The position numbers were made by a program, and so were the translations under genes. 64,000 nt of DNA from Lentinula raphanica (Eukaryota; Basidiomycota; Agaricomycetes; Agaricales; Omphalotaceae), in the NCBI GenBank assembly GCA_027919835.1, contig JANVFP010000006.1, positions 930,001 through 994,000 on the forward strand, in the 5' to 3' direction. Positions 1 to 11,015 of this stretch are shown piece after piece. The first letter of the stretch is position 1. Every line of letters begins with the position of its first letter. The notes beneath the pieces are model-generated. The model was not told the origin of the DNA and ran no database searches. It saw only the letters and a list, made by a program, of their open reading frames with translations.

Positions 1-573
1 TATGAACGCACGGGACTCCACGCGACTTGGTATGATATTGAGCACTCGCATATCCATATCTTCTGGTTCTTCATTCTCCTCACCCTCATCTTCATCCTCC
101 TCAGTGTTCTCATCCGCGGTTTCATTAATATGGCCGTTGGTTTTGGGTTGTTCTGAATCGACTAGCATACTCATGGTTTTCGCAAAGCTCTCATCGAGTT
201 GGCAATATATAGAGGGAGGTGTGTCTCCCCTAGACACGGCGTGTAATGTGATTGACGGATATTCGATCTGAAATCCCTTGCCTGTTTTTGACATGAAAAC
301 TAAAACGCTAGATCACTTGTGCGGTGAGATGTCATAAGCGATATATGTAGCGTGAGTTGTCGAGCACCTTTCCAGAACGTATAGAACACCTTCTTTGGCA
401 TCTTCCTCGCTGAAGCCATCGAGGGTGGGCTCAAAAGTGACGGAGACGGGTTCTTCTTTATGGCGTAGAACAGGAGGAATATCGGTAAAGGAAACGGGGG
501 TAGATCCGACAATGTTTCTGTGCTCCTCCGGGGAAACGAATGCGGGAACAGCACTGATCAAGGTTGCCGCCAT
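1..573 (-). CDS. pICln/Lot5-like methylosome subunit (3' partial)
   Basis: Two exons are visible: 573-368 and 307-1, with a 60-nt GT-AG intron between. The splice gives a continuous PH-like pICln core: LYVLESVLVFMSKTGKGF, then IEYPSITLHAVSR, which matches the conserved 'G-kGF-yPsIsLHAiSR' stretch of the Voldacs/pICln family. It is followed by an acidic run (EENTEEDEDEGEENEEPED), also typical of the family. Family members are cytosolic/nuclear chaperones that load Sm proteins onto the PRMT5 methylosome; in yeast-like fungi the homologue is called Lot5. The start is the first ATG of the open frame. The C-terminus lies outside the window. The gene is head-to-head with a methyltransferase gene. 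The family is fairly sure; the precise role is by homology only. Confidence 0.75.
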
Positions 574-668
574 GGATGGAGGTGTGAAGAGTGACAGAGG
601 GTGCTTGAAGGAAAATTTGCACTGCCACCAATTGGGCGCTTCCGAACTCTATTTTTTTGCCCTCGATC

Positions 669-1640
669 ATGATAAAGTTCTCGACGGACCTCAGTCTTCA
701 TCTAGGTATCAGTCTCGGACTCTGAGCTCCTGCCTATCGTTCATGCAGCCAGCTCACCAGACAAAACATCAATCGATCCTTGAGATATCTTTCTTACCAG
801 AACTCACATTTCATCTATCACAAAAGAATCAATCCGAAAACAACTCTTCTACGGGAACTACGGGGACGACACTCTGGCTTGGAGCCCAATGCCTTTCTGC
901 TTACATAGCACAGTATCATAAACCACCTCAAAATCAACAGACTACGACAGCTATCGAGCTGGGAAGTGGTGTAGGACTTTCTTCGTGAGTAGTGCACTCT
1001 CATTCCCTCACCGATCGAATAAACCTCTTCAAGTCTCGTCCTTAGTGCACTAGGTTACTCTACTGTGTTCGCGACGGATACAGAACTCGTCATCAACAGC
1101 GTTTTATCTAGAAATGTGGAATCTAATCTTTCCGTGATCGCAGCTGGTCGAGCAATATTGGTGCGAGAACTAGACTGGCACGTCCCACCCGGCCATTGGA
1201 ATTGGGATAACCCTCGTGCCATTGCATCCCGTACCATGCAATCGACCGGGGGTAAGAACGATCTTCCAACACCATTTGATCTCATTATCACTTCCGACAC
1301 CGTATACGAAGAATCTTTGGTCGAGCCTCTTCTACGCACTCTTCATGCACTTTCCTTGCAGTCTTTGGCTGCGTCCAAGTTGGCATCTCTATCTCAGAGT
1401 CTACCTTCTGAATCTCCACCCTTGGTTCTTCTCTGCCTGGAACGCCGAGATCCTAGTTTCATTGATCATGTTCTCGCATCTGCAAGGGACAAGTGGTGTT
1501 TCTCTACAGAGCAAGTACCAAAGCGGAAACTTGCAAAGGTCATGCAGAGACATGTTGGAGGAAGGCGGAAGTGGGACAGTAATCGGGCGGAATGGGAGGG
1601 TGTGGAAATATGGAAACTGCAACTTGGTAGCACGAGCTAG
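669..1640 (+). CDS. METTL21/22-like protein lysine methyltransferase (family 16)
   Basis: My model has three exons: 669-705, 753-984 and 1046-1640. SAM-binding motif I is visible as IELGSGVGLSSALGY, spanning the second intron. It is followed by an acidic post-motif (FATDTE), then ELDW, and the family-typical ITSDTVYEESLVEPLL. These are the hallmarks of the fungal methyltransferase-16 group, which contains lysine methyltransferases acting on translation factors and chaperones, probably cytosolic. The target here cannot be told. The start at 669 is chosen because it gives a clean short first exon; the upstream ATG at 572 is an alternative. Start codons of this gene and the pICln-like gene are only about 95 bp apart, so they probably share a bidirectional promoter. 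Confidence 0.75.
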
Positions 1641-2151
1641 CTTCTGAAGGGGAGATATTTGAGCACCAAACGTGAGATGAATTCGAATGCGAATCGGAAT
1701 TTCTCATTTCAAAAAAGTGCCGAATGAATATGATTGTGGATGGAAGATGTTGACTTAAATTTAATCTTACTCACGGTATCATAAGGCATGTTCCAACTTT
1801 CAGAATATGAAGACATGCAGTTGTTTTCAGTAAGGTAGGAGTACAACCCCAAGCTGCTGCAACTTGCACTACGCTGCGGTACGCACTGCGCCGTCTCGAA
1901 TCAAGCGCTGAAACGATCAAACAAGCGCCCCGCCGGACCGATGGGGATCCCGACGGAGTTTGAGGACTTCTTATCCGGTTAATCTCTTTGACTAACCACC
2001 ACTTACCTGCCTCTCTACCATGCAATAAAAAGCCTTTCAACTTCCTTTTCATCTCGAGCTATTCTTCCAGCTGACACCTGCGTATACCCAACATCCTTCC
2101 TCCTGCGTTTTCGCAGACATTCTCATCCGACGAACATTCTATATATCAGAC
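1641..2151. other. Intergenic region
   Basis: This is the 3' flank of the methyltransferase and the promoter of the downstream transporter. An AT-rich TATA-like stretch (CAATAAAAAGCC, about 2020-2031) lies about 125 bp before the transporter start. A minus-strand open frame at 1771-2052 has no recognisable protein character and is not called. Confidence 0.5.
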
Positions 2152-5100
2152 ATGGACCAACATTCAACCACTACACAGAAAAATCCGGAAATGGGCTCTG
2201 CAATTGAAATCGAAGCTAGTCATCCGGGCGAATCCCAGTCCAAGTTCAACGCGGTTCTCGCGCATCTCCCGCCGTGGGTTAGCAGTAACTTGACGAAGCC
2301 CCGCTCACTCAAGACTTTGCTTCGCTGCTGGCTTGCCTCGTGGGTAGGGTTCATCATCATCCTACCCGATGCTTCACTCAATGTTCTTGGCTCTGCGTGC
2401 GCTCATGATTTCCTTCTCGCATGAATTGAGAAGCTCACGAGACATTATACTTTAGTGGCTTCTTCGCATTGCTCTGTAGCTTCTTCCTACCCCCCAATTT
2501 GCCAGTTCAATTGTTCTGCTTTCTAATGCTCACTCTTGTCGTCGGGCTGTGCTTTAGCTGGGGTATGGGCGTAGCAGCGATGCGTGCGGCCAACGCTGTG
2601 AGGAGTACTGCACATATCCAGGCGGTTGCAGCCCAAATAGAACAAAGGTATGTCCATTACCCGAACCATGTCTCCCTCTACTGACTCTCATCGTTAATAA
2701 TAGCATAAAAAGCAATCCTACTTTTCAAGCTGACCCGTCTCTTGCTCTAACTACGGCTATCTATAATGGCGAGTTTTTGGATACTAAGTACGGTTTACCG
2801 CCAAACAACTGCCATCATCAACTCAATATCCTTTGCACAGCGCCTCAGTAATATATGGATGTTTTCTTGGATTTTTCGCTTTCATCTACGGCCTAATCAG
2901 AGCTTACATCCCTGTGCTCACGTTCACGTCCATCTTTGCCACTATCGGGCGTACGTCACTCTCTTTGCAATATCGGATTAGCCTATATTAACTTGACTGT
3001 CTTTGTCTCCTTAGTCGATATTTTCTGTGTATGTCATATAGGCTTACCCCCGCATTATATCTGATCATCCGTTCAAACAGTCTTTCGGCCCCCTCATCCC
3101 CACCGCTGAATACACTTTGCTCAAGACTTTCTTAATTTCCGTGGGATGTTATACTGGAATTGCCCTTATAACCACACTATTTGTCTTTCCCGAAACTATG
3201 AGCCACTCCGCTTTGAGAACTGTATGCGAGCAGCTGGAAAGGGTGGAAAGATTCGTAACGATGCAGGGCCAACTTCTTGAAACCGTGGATAAAGAGACCG
3301 ATGAAGATGTCAAGTCGTCCCTTAGAAGCGATCTCGTTCAGAAACTGGATGGGATCAAAGCTCTCTTGGTGGCCATCATGAGGCAATGTATGCCCTTTTG
3401 CTCTCTTTCGTGCACATCTATCTGATCTCTATTTTCCCAATAGTAAATTCTACGTCTGGCATGATATCTCTTGAGTTCAGCTATGGAAAATGGAGCTCCG
3501 ATGATGTCAAAGACTTGGTAGATCCTCTGAGAGGGATCATCGCGCGCTCCCTTGGGTTGCAAAGTTTTTCCAAACTCGTGCGACAGTATACGGGAATGCT
3601 TCGAGAACACGAAAAATCAGCTCGGCCAACGTCGAATACCGCTGGATCTACCCAAGAAGTATCTCCCCTGGTTCAAAAGATTCCTGATACCTACAACGAC
3701 GCGCACCTCCTCCGCCAGATGACGACTTACACCCTCGAATATGAGCATGCGCACCACTTACGCATAGTTGATATCCTCCCGCTCGTCGAGTCTGCAACAT
3801 TCGAACTGCGAAATGCAATTATCTCTGCGATTTCCGCTACACGCACGAGTCTCGACAATGTTAATCGCCATCGGTGGACTCAGCATCCAGATGTAGATGC
3901 GGAGTTGATGAACGAGTTGGATCATGCATATGAGAATTTGAACACGGCCTTGAAGGCGTTCTCTGAGAACTCTGAAAACGCCAAAAGAATGGAGTTTCTC
4001 AAACCCTTCCTCGCCCTTTTACAAAGGCAAGATGGTACCGCTCTCTCCAAAGCTGAACAAGAAGCTCTACCATTCCGATCTCTCTTCGTCGCCTTTGTCC
4101 TCGGCACGAATCTTGTGTCGCTTTCCGAAGCTGTGATTTCAATGATGAACATCGTGAGATCGACAATAGCAAAGAGGCATAAGAACAGGCTTTGGGCACC
4201 AAAGGGCCTGAGGAAGATCGGAAAGATCTTCAGTGGGACAGGAGGGAGTGCAGAGGAAGCGGACGGAGGTCAGGCGTTTGGGGAAGACGCCATACCAAGC
4301 AAGGTTGACCAGGAAGAAGTCGGCGGGGTACAGGGCAACTCATATAGTACGTCGTCACTAATACCGGACTGCAATGTGTTGAATGGGATCTTCAGAGCTC
4401 GATCCTGACAGTAGACCACCTTCGAACGTCCTTCAGAAAATCATGAACAAGCTGCATGGGCTGTATCATTGGTGCGGAACCCCGGAAGCAAAGGTTTGTC
4501 TATCGATGCGATGCTTTCTTCACGCCACTCATATGGAAGAACTAGTTTGCTTTCAAATACGCGTTTATCACTATTGCGACTTGGATCCCCGCAGTAGTGC
4601 GTAACTCTGCTAGTCAGTCAGCGTCTATGTTCTACATACTGTTTATACACTAACTACTTCTACTCGTCAGATTTTTACTACGAAGAAAAGGGCGTCTGGT
4701 AAGAACCTTGTTTGACCGCCATTCGCTGAGCTCTTTTCATGATCCACATTCAGGGCCCTAATTATGGCACAAACTACATTGAACATATACGCTTCTGTGA
4801 GTTCCAATTTCCGCTACCTATGAGATGATTGTACGATTTATTTTGGTACTTTAGGATCAAGTATTTAATCTCGTCATTCGATTAATTGGCACGTTTGTTG
4901 GGGCCGTCCTTGGACTTGCAGCATGGTATATTGGTGGGTATCCTGCTGTATATTTCTGTTGCAATGCCCTCCATTCAAACCTCCTTTATTTCAGGTAACG
5001 GTAACGGTGTAGGAAATCCCTATGGATCTGCAGCAGTCATCGCTGTGTTCTTGCCGCCATTGTTGTTTGTCAGGAACTTTGCTCCACAAAAATTCCTTCC

Positions 5101-6446
5101 CGGTGTCCTGCTGGGCTGCGTAAGCTTCTCCTCATCCTTTCATGCTCACGCGGTTTACACTGAAGGGATATTTGTCGTCGTAGGCTACGTTTGCACTCGT
5201 CATGGGTTATTCTTGGGTCGATGGACATGTTGTACAGTTTTCGAGTCCTGGTACGTTCATTCACGATGTTTTCTACTGCAGTATCAGACTTTCTTTCAGG
5301 TATTGGTTGGTCTATTGCATGGAAACGATTCACTCTGGTCATTATTGGTAAATTCCCTCGAGCTTTGTTTATGTCTCTGCTGATTGTATATCTCGTGGTA
5401 CAGGATCAACTGCAGCGTTCATCATGATGATGCTTCCACCAACTTCTGGTCGAAAAGCTGTTCGCTATCGGAATGCTCTTGTTATTACAGGTCTTGGAAG
5501 TCTTTATTCTTTCCTGATATCGACATGGATGTCGGATGCTCCACTCAAAGATAAATCAGATTCCGATTCTTCTTCCGATGCTGAACAAGACAACCAGAAA
5601 ATTAATGAGAAGGATGCAATGCCCGGTACCGAATTCGTCTCCACTTTCTCTCGACCTCACCTCCAGTCCGTCCGCTGGCTCAACAATTTCCGAGTAAGAC
5701 TCTTGAGTCTGTCGGATGAGCTGAATTCTTTGCGGCAATTGACAATGACCGCAACATGGGAAGGGAGCATTCGGGGTAAGTGGCCTGCTGAGGAGTACAA
5801 CGCGTTACTGGATGCGGAAGGGGAAATGCTTGTTGGGTTGGCGCTAGTATGTGACATTCAAACACTGACGTTTCGCATATCGCTCAAAGTTTGACTGTAG
5901 CTTGGAGGTGCACTAGCTCACCTAAGCGATGAATCGCGAATAGCATTTATGCATGACACCCGTGTGCTCAACCCGAATCTCGTGAGTCAATCTCATGTCT
6001 CTACGCTGCCCATTGCTGATGACTGTTTGCTCTTCAGATAACGGACGTCATGACCGTGTTCTCTCTGATATCTCAGTCGTTGCGTACAGGGGAGCCATTG
6101 CATCAGGTGTTACCGCAAAGTCTTGTTGGCAGACTGCTGTATCATCACTATCATCACCAGCATCTTCACGATGGTCCGATCAACAGTTCACAGAGGGATG
6201 GTTTGACTGTGGAGATGATTTCTTCATTGGACTACATGTTTTATGCAACCGCCATTGTTGCGGTCTTCCTTGTATTGAAGGCCAGTCACTTTTGATCATC
6301 TCAAAGTCAATAACGAATTGTAACACTCTCACTAGGCGGCCGACGATCTGCACAAGACCACGAAGAATCTTTGCGGTGAAATTCCATTCCAAGGGTTCGA
6401 AAAGTGGAGAAGTCAGTTCGAGAGGGAACATGCTGATAGGCATTGA
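2152..6446 (+). CDS. Putative ER/plasma membrane transporter, aromatic acid exporter (ArAE/FUSC) family
   Basis: A long gene of roughly a dozen exons encoding about 1,000 residues. The N-terminus is soluble and then reads LPPWVSSNLTKPRSLKTLLR and CWLASWVGFIIILP. This is typical of the fungal '6-TM N-terminal ER transporter' domain (DUF2422/ArAE_2_N). Further hydrophobic exons follow (FFLPPNLPVQLFCFLMLTL; GMGVAAMRAANAVRS). A cytosolic helical block sits around 3120-4350, and a second membrane block at about 4760-5530 completes the FUSC-like duplication. The final exon ends ADDLHKTTKNLCGEIPFQGF with the stop at 6444-6446. The family includes plant aluminium-activated malate transporters and bacterial AaeB-type efflux proteins; the substrate in fungi is unknown. 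It is convergent with the hydrolase gene, 56 bp away. The exact intron set is not resolved. Confidence 0.75.
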
Positions 6447-6502
6447 TTTGTATTCGCTACTTATCTGTTACACTAATATGTGATCTGTAATACTGGGATC
6501 CA

Positions 6503-7706
6503 TCACTTTCCGCCAAACTGGCCATTCCGGGCGCTCTCATCCAGAAAACGATGGAACCAGAGCGCGATTCCATGTGCGGACTGTTCCTTTCCCCAACCTA
6601 AAAGCAATATTGCAAAAAACTCCATAATTACGAGAAGGAGACTCACGACCATCGGGTGACGAGGGATCACTTCGAGATGCAAATCCATGCTCAACCCCAG
6701 AAAACACTTGGAAGAAGTATTGTGCCTTTCGCTCGACAAGAATGTCTTCAGCAATCCTACGACTCTGTAGGGGGAATGTATGATCCGTCTCTGTATAACT
6801 TTGTCATAATGGGATTCATGCGATTATGAACATGACTTACCAGCGCAAGAAAGCATCAATGGTTCTGAAGGCAATTAAAGATCATCTCATGGTGCTGGAA
6901 ATGAAGTACTTACTCTTGATCTTTCTGAAATGGTCTTCATTCAAGAATGCAGGATGCGCCAAAGCAGCTGAATTACGCAAGTGAGCTAGGTCCTGACGAT
7001 CGATGAGAATAACCATGCTTACCTGCGACTATTGCATTGTCGTCGGAAAGCTCCATGGTGTATTGAGCACCAAAGCAATATCCTTATAGGAACGGCACGA
7101 AATGATGGTCTATCGAATCAGCTGGCCCTGTCAAAGAGTTTGGCTTACCAACCACGCAGTACTTTGCTCCATGGCCTGCCAATGTGATACAGAAAAATCA
7201 GAGGACGTTAATATCTTCTCATGAAAGTTGGAACCGGGCAATGCCGGACGAAGGCTTCACCATATTTTCCCTTCACGGCTTCCCACCACTTTGGCAGCAG
7301 CTCATGAGCCAATTTGTGCGACTTCTCCATCCACTTGGCACGATCGAAGCCTTCCTCCCCGTTATGAGAATGTACAGGATCCCCCATAAAATAGTCGATG
7401 CCCAGTACAGTAAATCCTGCAAAGTTGTCAAGCTTTCTGCAAAAAGTATACGGTATACGACGTACCATTCTGAGCTAAGAAATCCTGTAAGAGCATGTTA
7501 TTCTGATAAAAAGGACCGTAGACGTCGGCAAAGAAAATGAGGATGCGCCTCTCAGCCTCTGGGATGTCCTTAGCAGAGTTCTCAGCGAAATAAGTTGGAA
7601 CATCTGCAATGGAAACCTTCTCCCCGACCGGATTCCCTTCATGTCTAAAGCCAGTGAAACAGCAATCGCCCGAAGGACCCGCGAGGACTCGATTGGTAGC
7701 TGACAT
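6503..7706 (-). CDS. Dienelactone hydrolase family protein
   Basis: A multi-exon gene starting MSATNRVLAGPSGDCCFTGF with the usual family opening (cysteine-rich start, 'HEGNPVGEK', then ILIFFADVYGPFYQNNMLLQ). A later exon gives GFTVLGIDYFMGDPVHSHNG. The nucleophile elbow is seen as GYCFGAQYTMEL after an intron near 7080, so the catalytic Cys is present. The Asp region reads ETDHTFP (about 6770-6790) and the catalytic His is in FSGVEHGFASRSDP. The last exon is WGKEQSAHGIALWFHRFLD to the stop at 6503. All triad residues of an alpha/beta hydrolase of this family are therefore in place. Fungal members hydrolyse lactones or act as general carboxylesterases; the substrate is unknown. Probably cytosolic, as no signal peptide is seen. 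Confidence 0.85.
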
Positions 7707-8212
7707 GGTGACAAAGAGAGCTGGGAGTCCACCATGGTTGCCCTTTTATGTATGCAGAGCTTGAGAATAACCCTTGCGTAATGGCGATATACTTGGTGTG
7801 ATCATATTACCACCCAGTCGTGCATTCTTGTATGGCTTGACATCTATCCGTCCTATAATTCCCAGGTAGAGAATTGAATGAAAGGAGAATCATATACTTT
7901 TTCAAAGCAGTGACTGCTTTGTTCGAAGTGACTTCATGTATCCGGTGTCGTAGGCCTAGACATGCAAAGAGAACGAAGATTAATTGAGTTCTTTGAGGGA
8001 ATACGACTCGCTACGACTCTACGAGCGACTTTGCAAGCATGGATAACCAGCATGTTGACCACGTAACACCAACTCTCATACCAGAAGCACCACCAAGAGG
8101 CGGCTAAGTCCTTGCTTGAGGCCTGCAGGTCTGAGGAATAGAAGGTCGAGGCACTATCTTAGAGGTACAAGTTAGAGTCATTAGTAGTAGCTAGTAGTAC
8201 TGTTTGAAAAGT
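7707..8212. other. Intergenic region upstream of hydrolase
   Basis: I see no gene here. It holds the promoter side of the minus-strand hydrolase and unique sequence up to the sharp left edge of the 815-bp tandem duplication at 8213. Confidence 0.5.
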
Positions 8213-9027
8213 GGCTCGTGTCGTGAGTCTGTGGACGGAACAAAAAAATCAAGTTATTCAAGTTGCAAAAAAAGAGAGAAGGAAGAGAGAGAAGGAAGAG
8301 ATTCTAACTCACCTTCCTGACAATTCTTCAATGTCAAAATATTGCGCTTGTGGAAAATTGAGTGCTGGTATGCCGAATGAGAATTCCCAAATGAAGAAAT
8401 CAACTTGAATTCTCGTGCCCGAGTCGTGAGTCCCGAATAGGTTCAACACCTGATTTGGACTCAGTACACAGCCAATGAAATTCAAGATGACAAATCTGGT
8501 TGCCCAAAGCAGGGAGCGCTATTCAAGCGCTCTGAGCGCTTGACATTCATTGGGTGTTGTCTTCTCAACCACATCCAGATGAGCTTCCTCCAGCCTCCTT
8601 CATTTGCTCATTAGTGGCCCCACAGTTGATATACTTTGATTTTGTGTAAAAATGTACAAATTTTGGTGCTCCCTCTACGCTCTTCACATTTTTTTGTAAC
8701 AGTGCATCCACTGAGCAATGTGGGTCAGAAAACATTTGATTCAGTGAAGTTTGATTCATCATATATGAAGTAAATACTCTCAAGATAATGTACATAAGAT
8801 CTAGCTAAAGGAGGAGAGGTGGAAGCGGTGCATCTCGTCAATGGAGTCCAATGGCAAGTCGAACGAGAAAAATCAGGAAAAATCGCGCTTACAAATCCGG
8901 GAAAAGCAGCCGACTGAAAGAGCAGTCGGGACCCGGAGTGATGCTGTTACCGGAACCGGTGGCTGTACATGATTTGAGTCCAAATTGGGACTCAGGTATC
9001 CACAGACGTACGAAACAAGCCTGGAAC
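8213..9027. repeat. 815-bp tandem duplication, copy 1 (empty hAT site)
   Basis: The unit starts GGCTCGTGTCGTGAGTCTG and ends GTACGAAACAAGCCTGGAAC. It repeats 815 bp downstream with no difference that I could see; the open frames in the two copies translate identically. The octamer CCACAGAC at 9000-9007 is the uninterrupted insertion site that carries a transposon in copy 2. Small open frames on both strands (61-94 codons) show no recognisable domain, so the unit looks non-coding or a degraded element. Confidence 0.9.
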
Positions 9028-9822
9028 GGCTCGTGTCGTGAGTCTGTGGACGGAACAAAAAAATCAAGTTATTCAAGTTGCAAAAAAAGAGAGAAGGAAG
9101 AGAGAGAAGGAAGAGATTCTAACTCACCTTCCTGACAATTCTTCAATGTCAAAATATTGCGCTTGTGGAAAATTGAGTGCTGGTATGCCGAATGAGAATT
9201 CCCAAATGAAGAAATCAACTTGAATTCTCGTGCCCGAGTCGTGAGTCCCGAATAGGTTCAACACCTGATTTGGACTCAGTACACAGCCAATGAAATTCAA
9301 GATGACAAATCTGGTTGCCCAAAGCAGGGAGCGCTATTCAAGCGCTCTGAGCGCTTGACATTCATTGGGTGTTGTCTTCTCAACCACATCCAGATGAGCT
9401 TCCTCCAGCCTCCTTCATTTGCTCATTAGTGGCCCCACAGTTGATATACTTTGATTTTGTGTAAAAATGTACAAATTTTGGTGCTCCCTCTACGCTCTTC
9501 ACATTTTTTTGTAACAGTGCATCCACTGAGCAATGTGGGTCAGAAAACATTTGATTCAGTGAAGTTTGATTCATCATATATGAAGTAAATACTCTCAAGA
9601 TAATGTACATAAGATCTAGCTAAAGGAGGAGAGGTGGAAGCGGTGCATCTCGTCAATGGAGTCCAATGGCAAGTCGAACGAGAAAAATCAGGAAAAATCG
9701 CGCTTACAAATCCGGGAAAAGCAGCCGACTGAAAGAGCAGTCGGGACCCGGAGTGATGCTGTTACCGGAACCGGTGGCTGTACATGATTTGAGTCCAAAT
9801 TGGGACTCAGGTATCCACAGAC
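9028..9822. repeat. 815-bp tandem duplication, copy 2 (left 795 bp; the last 20 bp lie at 14920-14939)
   Basis: This copy matches 8213-9007 base for base as far as I can read. It is then interrupted by the hAT element at 9823. Its final 20 bp (GTACGAAACAAGCCTGGAAC) reappear at 14920-14939, straight after the second copy of the target-site duplication. The order of events is clear: duplication first, insertion second. Confidence 0.9.
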
Positions 9823-9844
9823 TAGTGTTGCCGCAAAGCGAGGT
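9823..9844 (+). repeat. hAT left terminal inverted repeat
   Basis: The 22-bp sequence beginning TAGTGTTGCCGC is the exact reverse complement of 14890-14911. Confidence 0.93.
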
Positions 9845-10102
9845 CAAGTGCGGCGTGAGGTGTGAATGGTTATGCCTTAAGGTGCCTTAAGGCCAATTTT
9901 TCGAAGCTCAACTCAAGGTCATTGATCTCGGTTTGATGTCCATGGCAGCGGCACAGCGGCAGTCAGCACTGAGTTACTGTAGAGGTGTAGCAGACTAAGT
10001 AAAGCCTTAATAGTTAGAGGTTGAGTGTCGCCAGTCAGTCTCTTTGGAGAAGTACCAGTTTGGTTACAAAATGTAGCATAAGATATTCAAATGTACTGGA
10101 TT

Positions 10103-10752
10103 CTAATGAGAACGAGTGCGACTTTTAGTGAGAAGCCTCCCTTGCAAAGCAAAGAACTCTCGATATTCCTGTAGCTCCTCCTCTGCTTTGCTGGCTGCCC
10201 TTTGTGCTGTGTCACGTTCCAAAGCTGCTCTATCCCTCTCTGCCTCCACTGAAGCCAAGTCATTCCTTGAACAGTCACGCTCCACCCGCAAGCGTAGTTC
10301 TGTCTGATTGAACTTCTGCTGTTTCGTTTGAATATCATCTATCAACTCCTGCCGACTCGTTCCAAGTAGTTGAAGCTGCTCTTGGCTCGAAGCAAGCTGC
10401 GCCTCAGTGATTTGGACCCTGTTCTCGAGAGTTTTGATTTCATACGACTGTTTCTTGAAAGCCAGCATGAGCTCATCGTACTCTTGGCGTAAGTTCCGTT
10501 GAATCTGAGCACGTTCTTTTCATGTGTAAAGCGCAGTTAGAAACATTGACATCCTTGAGATTGAGCCTACACACCATTGATAGGTAACTGACTCTCGGGC
10601 TCCTCCTCTTCCTCTGGCTCTTTGCTCTCAGCAGGTTCGGGCCCCTTGTTGATAGCAGAGTAGTATTCTTTTTTGACCTTTGAAGTGGACAACGGAGTTG
10701 GAGGAAGGTGTGTGTGACCGTTGCTGTGGCAGGAGTGAGAGACATACTGCAA
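10103..10752 (-). CDS. Accessory coiled-coil protein carried by the hAT element
   Basis: A gene of at least two exons lies between the transposase 3' end and the left transposon end. Exon 1 encodes a polar region with an acidic stretch (ESKEPEEEEEPESQLPIN). A GT-AG intron (about 10575-10510) joins it in frame to ERAQIQRNLRQEYDELMLAF. The rest is one long heptad-like coiled coil (KTLENRVQITEAQLASSQEQ through ERDRAALERDTAQRAASKAE) ending KSRTRSH and a stop. No transposase motif is present. The start (10752 or upstream) is uncertain. I do not recognise it. A helper for transposition, or a captured host fragment, are the two obvious options. Confidence 0.6.
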
Positions 10753-11015
10753 AGTAGAAAGTGAAACTCACGCAAATGTGCCCAGTGGCTTTCGTTGAGT
10801 GCTCTTGCCTAATGAGACCCTTTTTGAAGAAGGAGAGTCAATATAAAATGTGTCGTTCGTCCGTTTGAGTGTGGACATGGAAGAGACAAACGAAGTGATT
10901 TTTGTACTATCCGACGGAATTTTTCTCATGTTCTTCAAAGTTCAGATGTTCATTCAAGTTTTGTTCAGACGATCTGTAATAGGATATAGCTATTATAGTA
11001 GTATCGAGTACCTTG

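Noticed and set aside
1771..2052. Minus-strand 93-codon frame
   Set aside because: No recognisable motif, and it overlaps the promoter region of the transporter.
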